A stretch of DNA of 64,000 nt, taken from contig CAVRGH010000010.1 in assembly GCA_963720675.1 (NCBI GenBank), positions 1,922,001 through 1,986,000 on the forward strand, in the 5' to 3' direction. Within the stretch, counting starts at the first letter, position 1; every line of letters begins with the position of its first letter. The DNA comes from JALHSW01 sp963720675 (GTDB lineage Bacteria > Actinomycetota > Acidimicrobiia > IMCC26256 > PALSA-555). Made by a program: the position numbers and the translations under genes. The notes below the pieces were generated by a model. That model was not told the DNA's origin. It saw nothing but the letters and a program-made list of their open reading frames with translations, and searched no databases. Below, piece after piece: positions 39,067 to 46,652 of the stretch.

Positions 39067-40689
39067 ATGCCGGACTCGCTGCAGCCTGCCCGCGCGGCCG
39101 TCGACGACGCCGCGGCGCTCGTCGATGCCGCGGCGCACCACCTCGCCCACGCCGCGGTCGACGACGGGCGCATCTCGGTCGCAAAGATCGACCAGCATCA
39201 GGTGCTCGCCTACGACCTCGCGCATGCGGCGAGCGCGATCGCCGCCTGTCAGGTCATGGTCGACTACGCCGAGCACGGCGAGTACGAGTCGCTGCTCGCA
39301 CGCGGGTTCATCGCCGACGCGATCGCGGACCTCGCCGGCAAGGTGCTCGGCCGCGAGTCGACGTGGGGCGTCGAGGCCGCGGATCTCGCGAGCGCGCTGC
39401 CGTTCGTCGAGACTCACCGCACCCCGGCGTACCTGGAAGAGATCGCGACCCACCTCGACCGCGAGCGCACCGGACCCGCCCACCTCGGCGACGAGTTCGA
39501 CCTCGTGCGCGAGACCTTCCACCGCTTCGCCGAGGACAAGATCCGGCCGATCGCCGAGCACGTCCACCGCGCGAACGCCGACATCCCCGAGGAAGTCATC
39601 AGCGGTCTCGCCGAGCTCGGTGGCTTCGGGCTCTCCGTCCCCGAGGAGTACGACGGCTTCGCGCAGGGAGGCGAGCACGACTACCTCGGCATGGTCGTCG
39701 CGACCGAGGAGCTCTCGTGGGGATCGCTCGGCGCGGGCGGATCGCTCATCACCCGCCCCGAGATCCTGACCCGTGCCATCGTGCGCGGCGGAACGGAAGA
39801 GCAGAAGCGCCGCTGGCTGCCTGCCATCGCGAGCGGCGAGCGCATGGTCGGCGTCATGGCGACCGAGCCCGACTTCGGCTCCGACGTCGCCGGGGTGAAG
39901 GTCTCCGCGACGCCGACCGAGGGCGGCTACCTCATCAACGGTGTGAAGACCTGGGCGACGTTCGCCGGTCGGGCGAACACCATCATGCTGCTGGCCCGCA
40001 CCGATCCCGACCGCGCGGCCGGGCACCGAGGGCTGTCGATCCTCGTCGTCGACAAGGAGCCCACACCGGGCCACGAGTTCTCGTTCGCCCAGGGGGGCGG
40101 GAAGATGGAAGGCCGCGCCATCGACACGCTCGGCTACCGCGGCATGCACTCCTACGAGGTCTCGTTCGAGGACTGGTTCGTCCCCGCGGAGAACCTCGTC
40201 GGCGAAGCGGGCGGGCTCGGCAAGGGCTTCTACCTCCAGATGGAGGGCTTCGAGAACGGTCGCCTCCAGACTGCGGCCCGCGCCGTCGGCGTCATGCAAG
40301 CGGCCTTCGACGCCGGGCTCGCCTACGCCCAGGATCGCAACGTCTTCGGCAAGCCCGTCTTCGACTACCAGCTGTCCCGCGTGAAGCTCGCCCGCATGGC
40401 GTTCCTCATCCAGACCGGGCGGCAGTTCTCGTACGAGGTCGCGCGGCGGATGGGTCGCGGCGAAGGTGCCCTCGATGCGTCGATGGTGAAGGCGTACGTG
40501 TGCCGAGCCGCCGAGTGGGTCACGCGCGAAGCGATGCAGCTGCACGGCGGCATGGGCTACGCGGAGGAGTACCCGGTGTCGCGCTACTTCGTCGACGCTC
40601 GAGTCCTGTCGATCTTCGAGGGTGCCGACGAGACGCTGTGCCTCCGCGTCATCGCCCGCAGGTTGGCGGAGCAGGCGCTCGGGGCCTAG
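39067..40689 (+). CDS. mcd: (2S)-methylsuccinyl-CoA dehydrogenase-like acyl-CoA dehydrogenase
   Basis: 540 residues, about 140 longer than ordinary acyl-CoA dehydrogenases because of an N-terminal helical extension (DDGRISVAKIDQHQVLAYDL, then AHAASAIAACQVMVDYAEHG). The extension, FRRFAEDK-type junction and the segments SVPEEYDGFAQGGEHDYLGM, TEPDFGSDVAGVKV, TLGYRGMHSYEVSFE and MGYAEEYPVSRYFVDARVLS fit what I recall of methylsuccinyl-CoA dehydrogenase of the ethylmalonyl-CoA pathway; the general base Glu is likely in IFEGADETL. TAGGCT six nt before ATG suggests leaderless mRNA. A hairpin CCGGGC/GCCCGG (39025-39040 region) precedes it. Confidence 0.78.
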   Translation: MPDSLQPARAAVDDAAALVDAAAHHLAHAAVDDGRISVAKIDQHQVLAYDLAHAASAIAACQVMVDYAEHGEYESLLARGFIADAIADLAGKVLGRESTWGVEAADLASALPFVETHRTPAYLEEIATHLDRERTGPAHLGDEFDLVRETFHRFAEDKIRPIAEHVHRANADIPEEVISGLAELGGFGLSVPEEYDGFAQGGEHDYLGMVVATEELSWGSLGAGGSLITRPEILTRAIVRGGTEEQKRRWLPAIASGERMVGVMATEPDFGSDVAGVKVSATPTEGGYLINGVKTWATFAGRANTIMLLARTDPDRAAGHRGLSILVVDKEPTPGHEFSFAQGGGKMEGRAIDTLGYRGMHSYEVSFEDWFVPAENLVGEAGGLGKGFYLQMEGFENGRLQTAARAVGVMQAAFDAGLAYAQDRNVFGKPVFDYQLSRVKLARMAFLIQTGRQFSYEVARRMGRGEGALDASMVKAYVCRAAEWVTREAMQLHGGMGYAEEYPVSRYFVDARVLSIFEGADETLCLRVIARRLAEQALGA

Positions 40690-41168
40690 CTCCCGCCGAG
40701 CTCGCGGAGCTCGTCGCGTGCTTCGGCCTGATGGTCGAGGCGCTGGTTGATGCGGTCGAGCGAGTCGTCGACGCTGTCGACGAGCGGGCTCGCGGCTTCG
40801 ATCGCGCTCTGGCCGATACGGACACCGGTCCGCTCGATCTCGGCGACGCGGTAGCGCAGACCGAGCAGCGTCTTGTGTCGGGCCTTGAACGGCAGGCGGG
40901 ACGCGAGCACGAGCTGGTCGTCGAGTGCGCGGACCGTCGCCGCGAGGTCGTCGACGAGACCTTCGTAGCCCTCGGTCGGGACGCCGCGCTTGCGAGCGTC
41001 GCCGATGGAGCGGCGGGTGCGGTCGAGCGCGCGGTGCATGCGTCGGTGGAGGTCGGCGGCGACGCTCTGGCTCGTCTGCCACGAGAGCGGGACGCCGGGA
41101 CGCCGACGGGAGAACCGCCACGCGAGCCCGCCACCGGTCACGACGACGACCGCGATGAGCAGCTCCAT
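40686..41168 (-). CDS. membrane-anchored coiled-coil hypothetical protein
   Basis: 160 residues: one N-terminal helix in the membrane (ELLIAVVVVTGGGLAWRF), then an almost wholly helical, charged region (SVAADLHRRMHRALDRTRRS, TVRALDDQLVLASRLPFKAR, SVDDSLDRINQRLDHQAEAR) suited to a coiled coil. No family recognised. Convergent with mcd, with the two stop codons overlapping by 4 nt. Confidence 0.65.
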   Translation of the reverse strand: MELLIAVVVVTGGGLAWRFSRRRPGVPLSWQTSQSVAADLHRRMHRALDRTRRSIGDARKRGVPTEGYEGLVDDLAATVRALDDQLVLASRLPFKARHKTLLGLRYRVAEIERTGVRIGQSAIEAASPLVDSVDDSLDRINQRLDHQAEARDELRELGGS

Positions 41169-41236
41169 GCAGTCAACGGTAGCCCCCGGGAGGGAGCCCG
41201 GCTCCGGCGCTCAATGCTCGGGCCGATCGGCGTGTT

Positions 41237-41280
41237 CTCGTGAGTGAAACGGCTGCCCTGGCGACGATTTCGCTCACGAG
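41237..41280. repeat. inverted repeat / hairpin
   Basis: CTCGTGAGTGAAA (41237-41249) and TTTCGCTCACGAG (41268-41280) pair over 13 bp with one G-T/mismatch position around an 18-nt loop. It lies downstream of the secreted-protein gene (stop at 41300) and upstream of the coiled-coil gene, both on the minus strand. It could end the former transcript or be a copy of a dispersed palindromic element; no second copy is visible in this window. Confidence 0.55.
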
Positions 41281-41299
41281 GAGCGCGGTGACGACGGGG

Positions 41300-41734
41300 T
41301 CAGCCGGTGAACTGTACGTCCGCCGTGACCGGCGAGGGCACCGCGACGCATGTGCCGTCGACCGTCACCGAGCCGGTGTCGGGCGGACGGACCGCGGCGG
41401 CATAGCTGACGACCAGGCTGACCGGGCCGGTCGTGGTCCCCGGGACGGAACCGGTCGCAGTGCTGTGACCGTTCTGCGGGATCGCGGGAGGCGTGAGGGT
41501 CGACGCGATGTCGGTGCCGGTCGGCGTCTGGATCGCCGTCGTGACTGCGGGCGGCGGCGACGCGTTGTTCGCAGCGATCGTCCACGTGATGTCGAAGTCC
41601 CCCGTGGCCGGGTTGCACGCGGCCTGACCGGTGACGGTGATCGTCAGGATGCCGGCGCCCACCGGGACGGTCGCGGCGGCGAACACGGCACCCGCGATGA
41701 CCGCCGCGGCCAGGAATCGAAGGGCTGCTCGCAT
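41300..41734 (-). CDS. secreted hypothetical protein
   Basis: 144 residues: signal peptide (FLAAAVIAGAVFAAATVPVGA) and a small Thr/Val/Pro-rich beta domain with two cysteines (GQAACNPATG and DGTCVAV) and alternating strands (DFDITWTIAANNA, VSLVVSYAAAV), like a DUF11/immunoglobulin-type surface domain. No family assigned. A GAGGAGCG-like ribosome-binding site precedes the ATG at 41734. Confidence 0.65.
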   Translation of the reverse strand: MRAALRFLAAAVIAGAVFAAATVPVGAGILTITVTGQAACNPATGDFDITWTIAANNASPPPAVTTAIQTPTGTDIASTLTPPAIPQNGHSTATGSVPGTTTGPVSLVVSYAAAVRPPDTGSVTVDGTCVAVPSPVTADVQFTG

Positions 41735-41805
41735 CACTCGCTCCTCAGTTCTCCTCCTGAGGAGCATATCGGCGTGGCGATCCGACGCGCCGGGACACCC
41801 GAACC

Positions 41806-42753
41806 TCAGCCGGCGCTCCGGGCCATCCCGGCTCGCTCGCCGCGACTGACGAACTTGATCGCCATCTTGCGGCTCGCCTCGTCGATCATCTCGTCGCCGA
41901 ACATCACCGCGCCCTTGCGCTCGCCCGCGCCACCTTCGGTCGTGGCCTTCTCGTAGGCCTCGAGGATGTCGAACGCGGTGTCGAACTGCTCCTGCGTCGG
42001 CGTGAACACCTCGTTGATGACGGTGACCTGGTCGGGGTGCAGCGCCCACTTGCCGTCGTAGCCGAGGATGCGCGTGCGCATCGCGTAGTCGCGCAGCGCG
42101 TCGAGCTCCTTGATCTTCAGGAACGGTCCGTCGATGACCTGGAGGCCGTTCGCACGACCCGCCATGAGGATCTTCGAGAACACGTAGTGGAAGTGATCGC
42201 CCGGGTACTCGGGGATCTGCACCCCGCCCGTGAGCACGGGCATCTCCGTCGACGCGGCGAAGTCGGCGGGACCGAAGATGATGGTCTCGAGTCGCGGCGA
42301 CGCCTCGCAGATCTCTTCGACGTTGATGAGGCCGCGCGCCGTCTCGATCTGCGCCTCGATGCCGACGGTGGACTGCCGACCGGTGACCTGTTCGATCTGG
42401 GTCAGGAGGAGATCGAGCGCGCGCACGTCGCTCGCGTGCTCGACCTTCGGGAGCATCAGCTCGTCGAGTCGCTCCGAGGCGTGCTCGACGACGTGGATGA
42501 CGTCGCCGTAGGTCCACTTGGTGTCCCACGCGTTGACCCGCACACAGAGGACCGCGTCGCCCCAGTCGAGCGTGTTGATCGCCTCGACCACGTTGTCGCG
42601 CGCCGCCTCCTTCTCCAGCGGCGCGACGGCGTCCTCGAGGTCGAGGAACACCATGTCGGCGCCGAGGCCGGCGGCCTTGGTGAGCATCTTCGGGCTCGAG
42701 CCGGGCACGGAGAGGCAGGCTCGACGGGGCAGGTTGCGGGAGCGTTCGGACAT
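41806..42753 (-). CDS. mcl: HpcH/HpaI-type CoA ester lyase, malyl/beta-methylmalyl-CoA lyase-like
   Basis: 315 residues, TIM-barrel lyase of the CitE superfamily. CLSVPGSSPKMLTKA and DMVFLDLEDAVAPLEK start the barrel; RVNAWDTKWTYGD, GIEAQIETARGLINV and IIFGPADFAAST supply the CoA- and Mg-binding residues (Arg, Glu, Asp). The C-terminal GDEMIDEASRKMAIKFVSRG agrees with CoA lyases encoded next to ccr/meaA in Streptomyces. In that pathway the enzyme cleaves beta-methylmalyl-CoA to glyoxylate and propionyl-CoA. TAGCCT seven nt before the ATG: likely leaderless. Confidence 0.83.
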   Translation of the reverse strand: MSERSRNLPRRACLSVPGSSPKMLTKAAGLGADMVFLDLEDAVAPLEKEAARDNVVEAINTLDWGDAVLCVRVNAWDTKWTYGDVIHVVEHASERLDELMLPKVEHASDVRALDLLLTQIEQVTGRQSTVGIEAQIETARGLINVEEICEASPRLETIIFGPADFAASTEMPVLTGGVQIPEYPGDHFHYVFSKILMAGRANGLQVIDGPFLKIKELDALRDYAMRTRILGYDGKWALHPDQVTVINEVFTPTQEQFDTAFDILEAYEKATTEGGAGERKGAVMFGDEMIDEASRKMAIKFVSRGERAGMARSAG

Positions 42754-42760
42754 GGCCGAA

Positions 42761-42788
42761 AGGCTACCGACCCCGGCCCGGGTACCCT
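42761..42788. promoter_or_regulatory. divergent leaderless -10 boxes
   Basis: TAGCCT (42766-42761, minus) lies seven nt before the lyase ATG, and TACCCT (42783-42788, plus) six nt before the GTG of the MBL gene. Both fit the TANNNT -10 element of leaderless actinobacterial transcripts. The starts are only 41 nt apart. Confidence 0.55.
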
Positions 42789-42794
42789 CGATCC

Positions 42795-43622
42795 GTGGCC
42801 GACCTGCCCTCCCGCACGCTCCACGAGCTGGCCGACGGGGTCTTCGTGTGGCTCCAGAGCGGTGGCGAGACCGGCGTCAGCAACGCCGGCGTCGTGGTCG
42901 ACGACGACGGCCTCACGGTGATCGACACGCTCATGGTGCGCTCCCAGTGGGAGCCGTTCGCCGAAGCGGTGCACGCGCTCGAGCGCCCGGTCCGGCGGAT
43001 CGTCCTCACGCACGCGCACGTCGATCACGTCGGTGGCACCAAGGCGTTCCCTCACGCGGCGGTCTACGCGACGCCGGTCACGAGCGCGCTGCTCGACCAG
43101 GACATGCCGATCGAGGCGTACAAGGCGTTCATGTCCGCGTTCGCGGACGAGTTCGACGACCTCGCCGAGGTGGGGACGCGCCCGGCGACCCATGAGGTGG
43201 ACGGCGCCGCGCAGCTCACACCGCGCATCGAGCTGCTCCCGGCGAGCGGGCACACGGCCGAAGACCTGATGGTGCTCGTCCCCGACGCCGACGTCCTCTT
43301 CGCCGGCGACCTGTGCTTCTTCGGCGTCGCGCCCCTGGCGTTCCAGGGCGACCCGGCGGTCTGGGTCGAGATGCTCGACGCCGTCGCCGAGCTCGCCGAC
43401 ACGATCGTGCCCGGACACGGTCCGGTCGGCAGCGAACGCGAGGTCCGCGAGCAGCAGGAGTACCTCCGCCACTGCGTGGCGGGTGTGGTGCCACCCGGCC
43501 CGTGGGACTCGTGGCTCGATCGCCCCGAGCGCGACACCATCAACATCGAGCGCGCCGCCCTCCTCGCCGAAGGCCGCGACGAGATGCCGCCCACGATGCT
43601 GAAGGCCATCGGTCTCGGCTAG
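42795..43622 (+). CDS. MBL-fold metallo-hydrolase (glyoxalase II/lactonase-like)
   Basis: 275 residues. Metal site signature THAHVDHVGGTKAF, then LPASGHTAEDLMV, FAGDLCFFGVAP and PGHGPVG give the remaining His/Asp ligands of the dinuclear centre. The family covers glyoxalase II-like, lactonase and quinone-processing hydrolases; no substrate can be named. GTG start placed by the TACCCT box. Twenty nt before the next gene on the same strand. Confidence 0.85.
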   Translation: MADLPSRTLHELADGVFVWLQSGGETGVSNAGVVVDDDGLTVIDTLMVRSQWEPFAEAVHALERPVRRIVLTHAHVDHVGGTKAFPHAAVYATPVTSALLDQDMPIEAYKAFMSAFADEFDDLAEVGTRPATHEVDGAAQLTPRIELLPASGHTAEDLMVLVPDADVLFAGDLCFFGVAPLAFQGDPAVWVEMLDAVAELADTIVPGHGPVGSEREVREQQEYLRHCVAGVVPPGPWDSWLDRPERDTINIERAALLAEGRDEMPPTMLKAIGLG

Positions 43623-43641
43623 CCGCGCTACCTTCCCTCGC

Positions 43642-44130
43642 ATGGCGAAGAACCCGGATCCGATGCTGGAGCTCACCACGAGCCGCGGGGTGACCCGCAC
43701 GTTGGACGACTGGTCCACCATGTTCCAGCTCTGCTGCGTCGTGCTCCCCGGCCGCCCCGAGGCCGCGGCGTGGATCCCGGTCGCCCAGAAGATCTTCGCG
43801 ACGTTCGGCGACTCCGACTGCACGTGCGCGTACGTCGTCACCGGTCCGGCCGAGGTCGCCCGGCGCGTGCTCGGTCCGGCCGAGCGCGACGAGATCACGT
43901 TCGTCGACCCCGACCACGCGCTCGTCACGAGCCTCGGGCTCGAGCGGTTGCCCGCGTTCGTCGCCCTGCGCCAGGACACGAGCGTCGTGGCTGCCGCCGA
44001 GGGCTGGGATCCCTCCGAGTGGCAAGCCGTCGCGAAGGAGATCGCGCGCGCCCAGAAGTGGACGACGCCCGAGCTCACCGGCCGCGGGTTGCCACCGAAG
44101 ACCGAGGGCTGGCCCCTCACGCCCGCCTGA
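43642..44130 (+). CDS. thioredoxin-fold hypothetical protein
   Basis: 162 residues, cytoplasmic. The order of elements (VTRTLDDWSTMFQLCCVVLP, IFATFGDSDCTCAYVVTG, ARRVLGPAERDEITFVDPDH, LGLERLPAFVALRQDTSVVA) with a cis-Pro-type LPAF segment resembles a thioredoxin fold without a CxxC active site at the usual place. Function unknown. TACCTT seven nt before ATG points to a leaderless start; it may also be read through from the MBL gene. Confidence 0.6.
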   Translation: MAKNPDPMLELTTSRGVTRTLDDWSTMFQLCCVVLPGRPEAAAWIPVAQKIFATFGDSDCTCAYVVTGPAEVARRVLGPAERDEITFVDPDHALVTSLGLERLPAFVALRQDTSVVAAAEGWDPSEWQAVAKEIARAQKWTTPELTGRGLPPKTEGWPLTPA

Positions 44131-44358
44131 CCTGCGATTCCGGAGGCATGGCTGGCATCGGCCCGGTGCGTTGCCTAGGGTGTCGCCCAGTGCCCGACCG
44201 TCCCTGCCTCGTGCAGATGACGACCGGGCCTTCCCATTTCGACCGTCAGACTCCTCGAGGACGAGATTGTCTAGGGTGAAAGGCGCCGTGTGCTCCCCCG
44301 TTGTGTTCCCACGATGGCTCAGGACCGGCACGCCCCAGACCTGCACGACCCCCACCCC

Positions 44359-45423
44359 ATGAACCCCGCCTCCCGCCGCCGCCCCCGCGTCCCGTTCGGA
44401 CGGGTCCTCGTCGCGAGCCTGCTCGTGGTCGGCTCGGTGACGTCGTTCGCCGCCTCCAGCGGCGCCGCACCGGCGGGCGACAAGCAGCAGCAGGCCGCGG
44501 ACCTGCAGGACCAGATCGAGGCCAGCGACCTCCAGATCAGCGGCCTCGCCGAGAGCCTCAACGCAGCCCAGGCCCGCCAGGAGGCCGCCCAGAGCAGCGC
44601 CCAGGCCGCCGAGGCCCAGATCGCCGACGCGAAGCAGGAGGTCAACCGCATCCTCGACCTCGTGAAGCAGAACCTCGCCTCGCTGTACCGCCGCACCCTC
44701 CGGGGCCAGTCGGTGGGTGAGATGGACTTCAGCGCCACCGTCGACCTGCTCAAGCGCAGCCAGTACGCCCAGACCACGGCGAGCCGTGACTCCGAGCTCC
44801 TCGACCAGCTCGACGCAGCCCAGCAGGACCTCGCCGTCCAACGCGACAACGCCACCCAGGCACGCGACAAGGCCGCCGCCGAAGCCCAGCAGATCACCGA
44901 GGCCAAGACCGCGATCGAGACGGCCCGAGCGGCGCAGCAGGCGATCCTCGACAAGGTCACCGGTGAGCTCAAGGCCGCCGTGGCCGCCGAGGCGGCCCGC
45001 CGGGCCGAGGCGACCCAGGCCAAGATCGCCACGTCGTCGACGCCGGAGAAGTTCATCGACGTCGGCCCGCCCAACGGCAGCGCCGCTCAGGCGATCGCGT
45101 ACGCCCGGGCTGCGATCGGCTCGCCCTACTCGACGAGCCCCCGGATGGGCCCCAGCTACGACTGCTCGGGACTCACCACGATGGCGTGGCGGGCCGCCGG
45201 CATCAGCATCCCCTCGACGTCGGGGAGCCAGTACGCCGGGCTGCCCCACGTCCCACTGAACGCACTCCAGCCCGGTGACCTGATCTTCTGGGGTCCCGGA
45301 GGCTCGGACCACGTCGGCCTGTACGTGGGCGGCGGCACGATCATCGATGCCTCCAGCAGCGCTCATGCGGTGACCCAGCGCGGCATCTGGGGCAGCCCCA
45401 TCGGCGCAGCCCGCGTCCTGTAG
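44359..45423 (+). CDS. NlpC/P60 peptidoglycan endopeptidase with coiled coil (RipA-like), copy 1
   Basis: About 354 residues: signal peptide (VLVASLLVVGSVTSFAASSGA), a long coiled coil (residues about 45-220, DLQDQIEASDLQISGLAESL etc.) and a C-terminal NlpC/P60 domain. Catalytic Cys is in YDCSGLTTMAWRAAG, His in GGSDHVGLYVGGG. Such enzymes cut peptide stems of peptidoglycan at division. ATG 44359 gives a normal signal peptide; ATG 44314 and GTG 44290 are in frame, the latter just behind a TAGGGT box (44272-44277). Paralogue follows directly. Confidence 0.87.
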   Translation: MNPASRRRPRVPFGRVLVASLLVVGSVTSFAASSGAAPAGDKQQQAADLQDQIEASDLQISGLAESLNAAQARQEAAQSSAQAAEAQIADAKQEVNRILDLVKQNLASLYRRTLRGQSVGEMDFSATVDLLKRSQYAQTTASRDSELLDQLDAAQQDLAVQRDNATQARDKAAAEAQQITEAKTAIETARAAQQAILDKVTGELKAAVAAEAARRAEATQAKIATSSTPEKFIDVGPPNGSAAQAIAYARAAIGSPYSTSPRMGPSYDCSGLTTMAWRAAGISIPSTSGSQYAGLPHVPLNALQPGDLIFWGPGGSDHVGLYVGGGTIIDASSSAHAVTQRGIWGSPIGAARVL

Positions 45424-45505
45424 CGGCGACGCGGCACCCTCCGCCCGCCCACCAGGCGGGCCGGACCTCTCTCCACCCGGCTCCATCCCCTAGCCTGGTC
45501 GGCCC

Positions 45506-46591
45506 GTGCGAAACCTCATCCGCAACACCAGCCTCGTCCTCCTCACCGTCACCCTGCTCGCCGGGGCGACGATCACCCTGGACGGCGCGCGCCACGGGGC
45601 CGGCGCCGCGCCGATCGACGACAAGCGGGCCGAGGCCGCGGCCCTGCAGGACCAGATCGACGCCAACGGCGAGCAGATCGGCGCCCTCGGCGAGCAGTTC
45701 AACGCGGCCCAGCTCCGCCTCGACCAGGCCAACCAGGAGATCGCCGACGCCCAGGCCCGGATCGACGCCGCCAAGGCCGAGGTCGCGCGCATCCGGGGCC
45801 TGATCCGCACCCGGGCCGCCTCGGTCTACCGACGTGCCCTCGCGGGCGAGTCGCTCAACGGCTTCGACATCAACGACGCCAGGCACCTCGTCAGCCGCAA
45901 GCACTACGCCGAGGCCCAGGCCAGCCGTGACGATGCGCTGCTCGAGCAGCTCGACCAGGCCCAGCAGGACCTCGCCCGGGACCGGGCCGACGGAGAGTCC
46001 GCCCGCACCCAGGCCGAGACGGACCAGGCCGCGATCGATGCGGCCAAGGCCGACCTCGAGGCCGCGAACGCCAAGCAGGAGGCGCTCCTCCAGCAGGTCA
46101 ACGGCGAGCTCGCGCAGCTCGTCCAGGAGGAGGCCCAGCGTCGCGCCGAGGAAGCCGCACGCCAGGCGCGCTCGCGCTACGCACCCGGCGCGCTCGGCAA
46201 CGGCAACCCCGAGGCGTTCCCGAACCTCCCCGCCCCCGGTGCGGCCGCGGCCACCGCGATCGAGTTCGCCCGGGCCCAGCTCGGCAAGCCCTATCGATAC
46301 GCGGCGACCGGTCCCGACGCGTACGACTGCTCGGGGCTCACGATGATGGCGTACGCCGCGGCCGGGATCCGTATGCCGCACTACTCGGGTGCCCAGTACT
46401 CGTCGCTCCCCCACGTGCCGCTCGACTCGATGCTGCCCGGCGACCTCGTGTTCTGGGGCGCAGGCGGCGGCTCGCACGTGGGGATCTACGTGGGCAACGG
46501 GCTGATGATCCACGCACCGCACACCGGCGACGTCGTGAAGGTCGCCGCGGTCTACGGGCGCCCGGTCGGCGCTGCCCGCCCGGGCGTCTGA
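45506..46591 (+). CDS. NlpC/P60 peptidoglycan endopeptidase with coiled coil (RipA-like), copy 2
   Basis: 361 residues with the same plan as its neighbour: signal peptide (LVLLTVTLLAGATITLDGA), coiled coil (ALQDQIDANGEQIGALGEQF onward) and NlpC/P60 domain with Cys in YDCSGLTMMAYAAAG and His in GGGSHVGIYVGNG. The two are clearly paralogues (PHVPL-D/N, PGDL-FWG shared). GTG start nine nt after TAGCCT, so it has its own leaderless promoter rather than relying on copy 1. Confidence 0.9.
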   Translation: MRNLIRNTSLVLLTVTLLAGATITLDGARHGAGAAPIDDKRAEAAALQDQIDANGEQIGALGEQFNAAQLRLDQANQEIADAQARIDAAKAEVARIRGLIRTRAASVYRRALAGESLNGFDINDARHLVSRKHYAEAQASRDDALLEQLDQAQQDLARDRADGESARTQAETDQAAIDAAKADLEAANAKQEALLQQVNGELAQLVQEEAQRRAEEAARQARSRYAPGALGNGNPEAFPNLPAPGAAAATAIEFARAQLGKPYRYAATGPDAYDCSGLTMMAYAAAGIRMPHYSGAQYSSLPHVPLDSMLPGDLVFWGAGGGSHVGIYVGNGLMIHAPHTGDVVKVAAVYGRPVGAARPGV

Positions 46592-46652
46592 CGCACCCTC
46601 CCCCTCCCCCCGCCGCGATCGCCCCGACCCCCGGCGTGCCACGATCGCGGCC

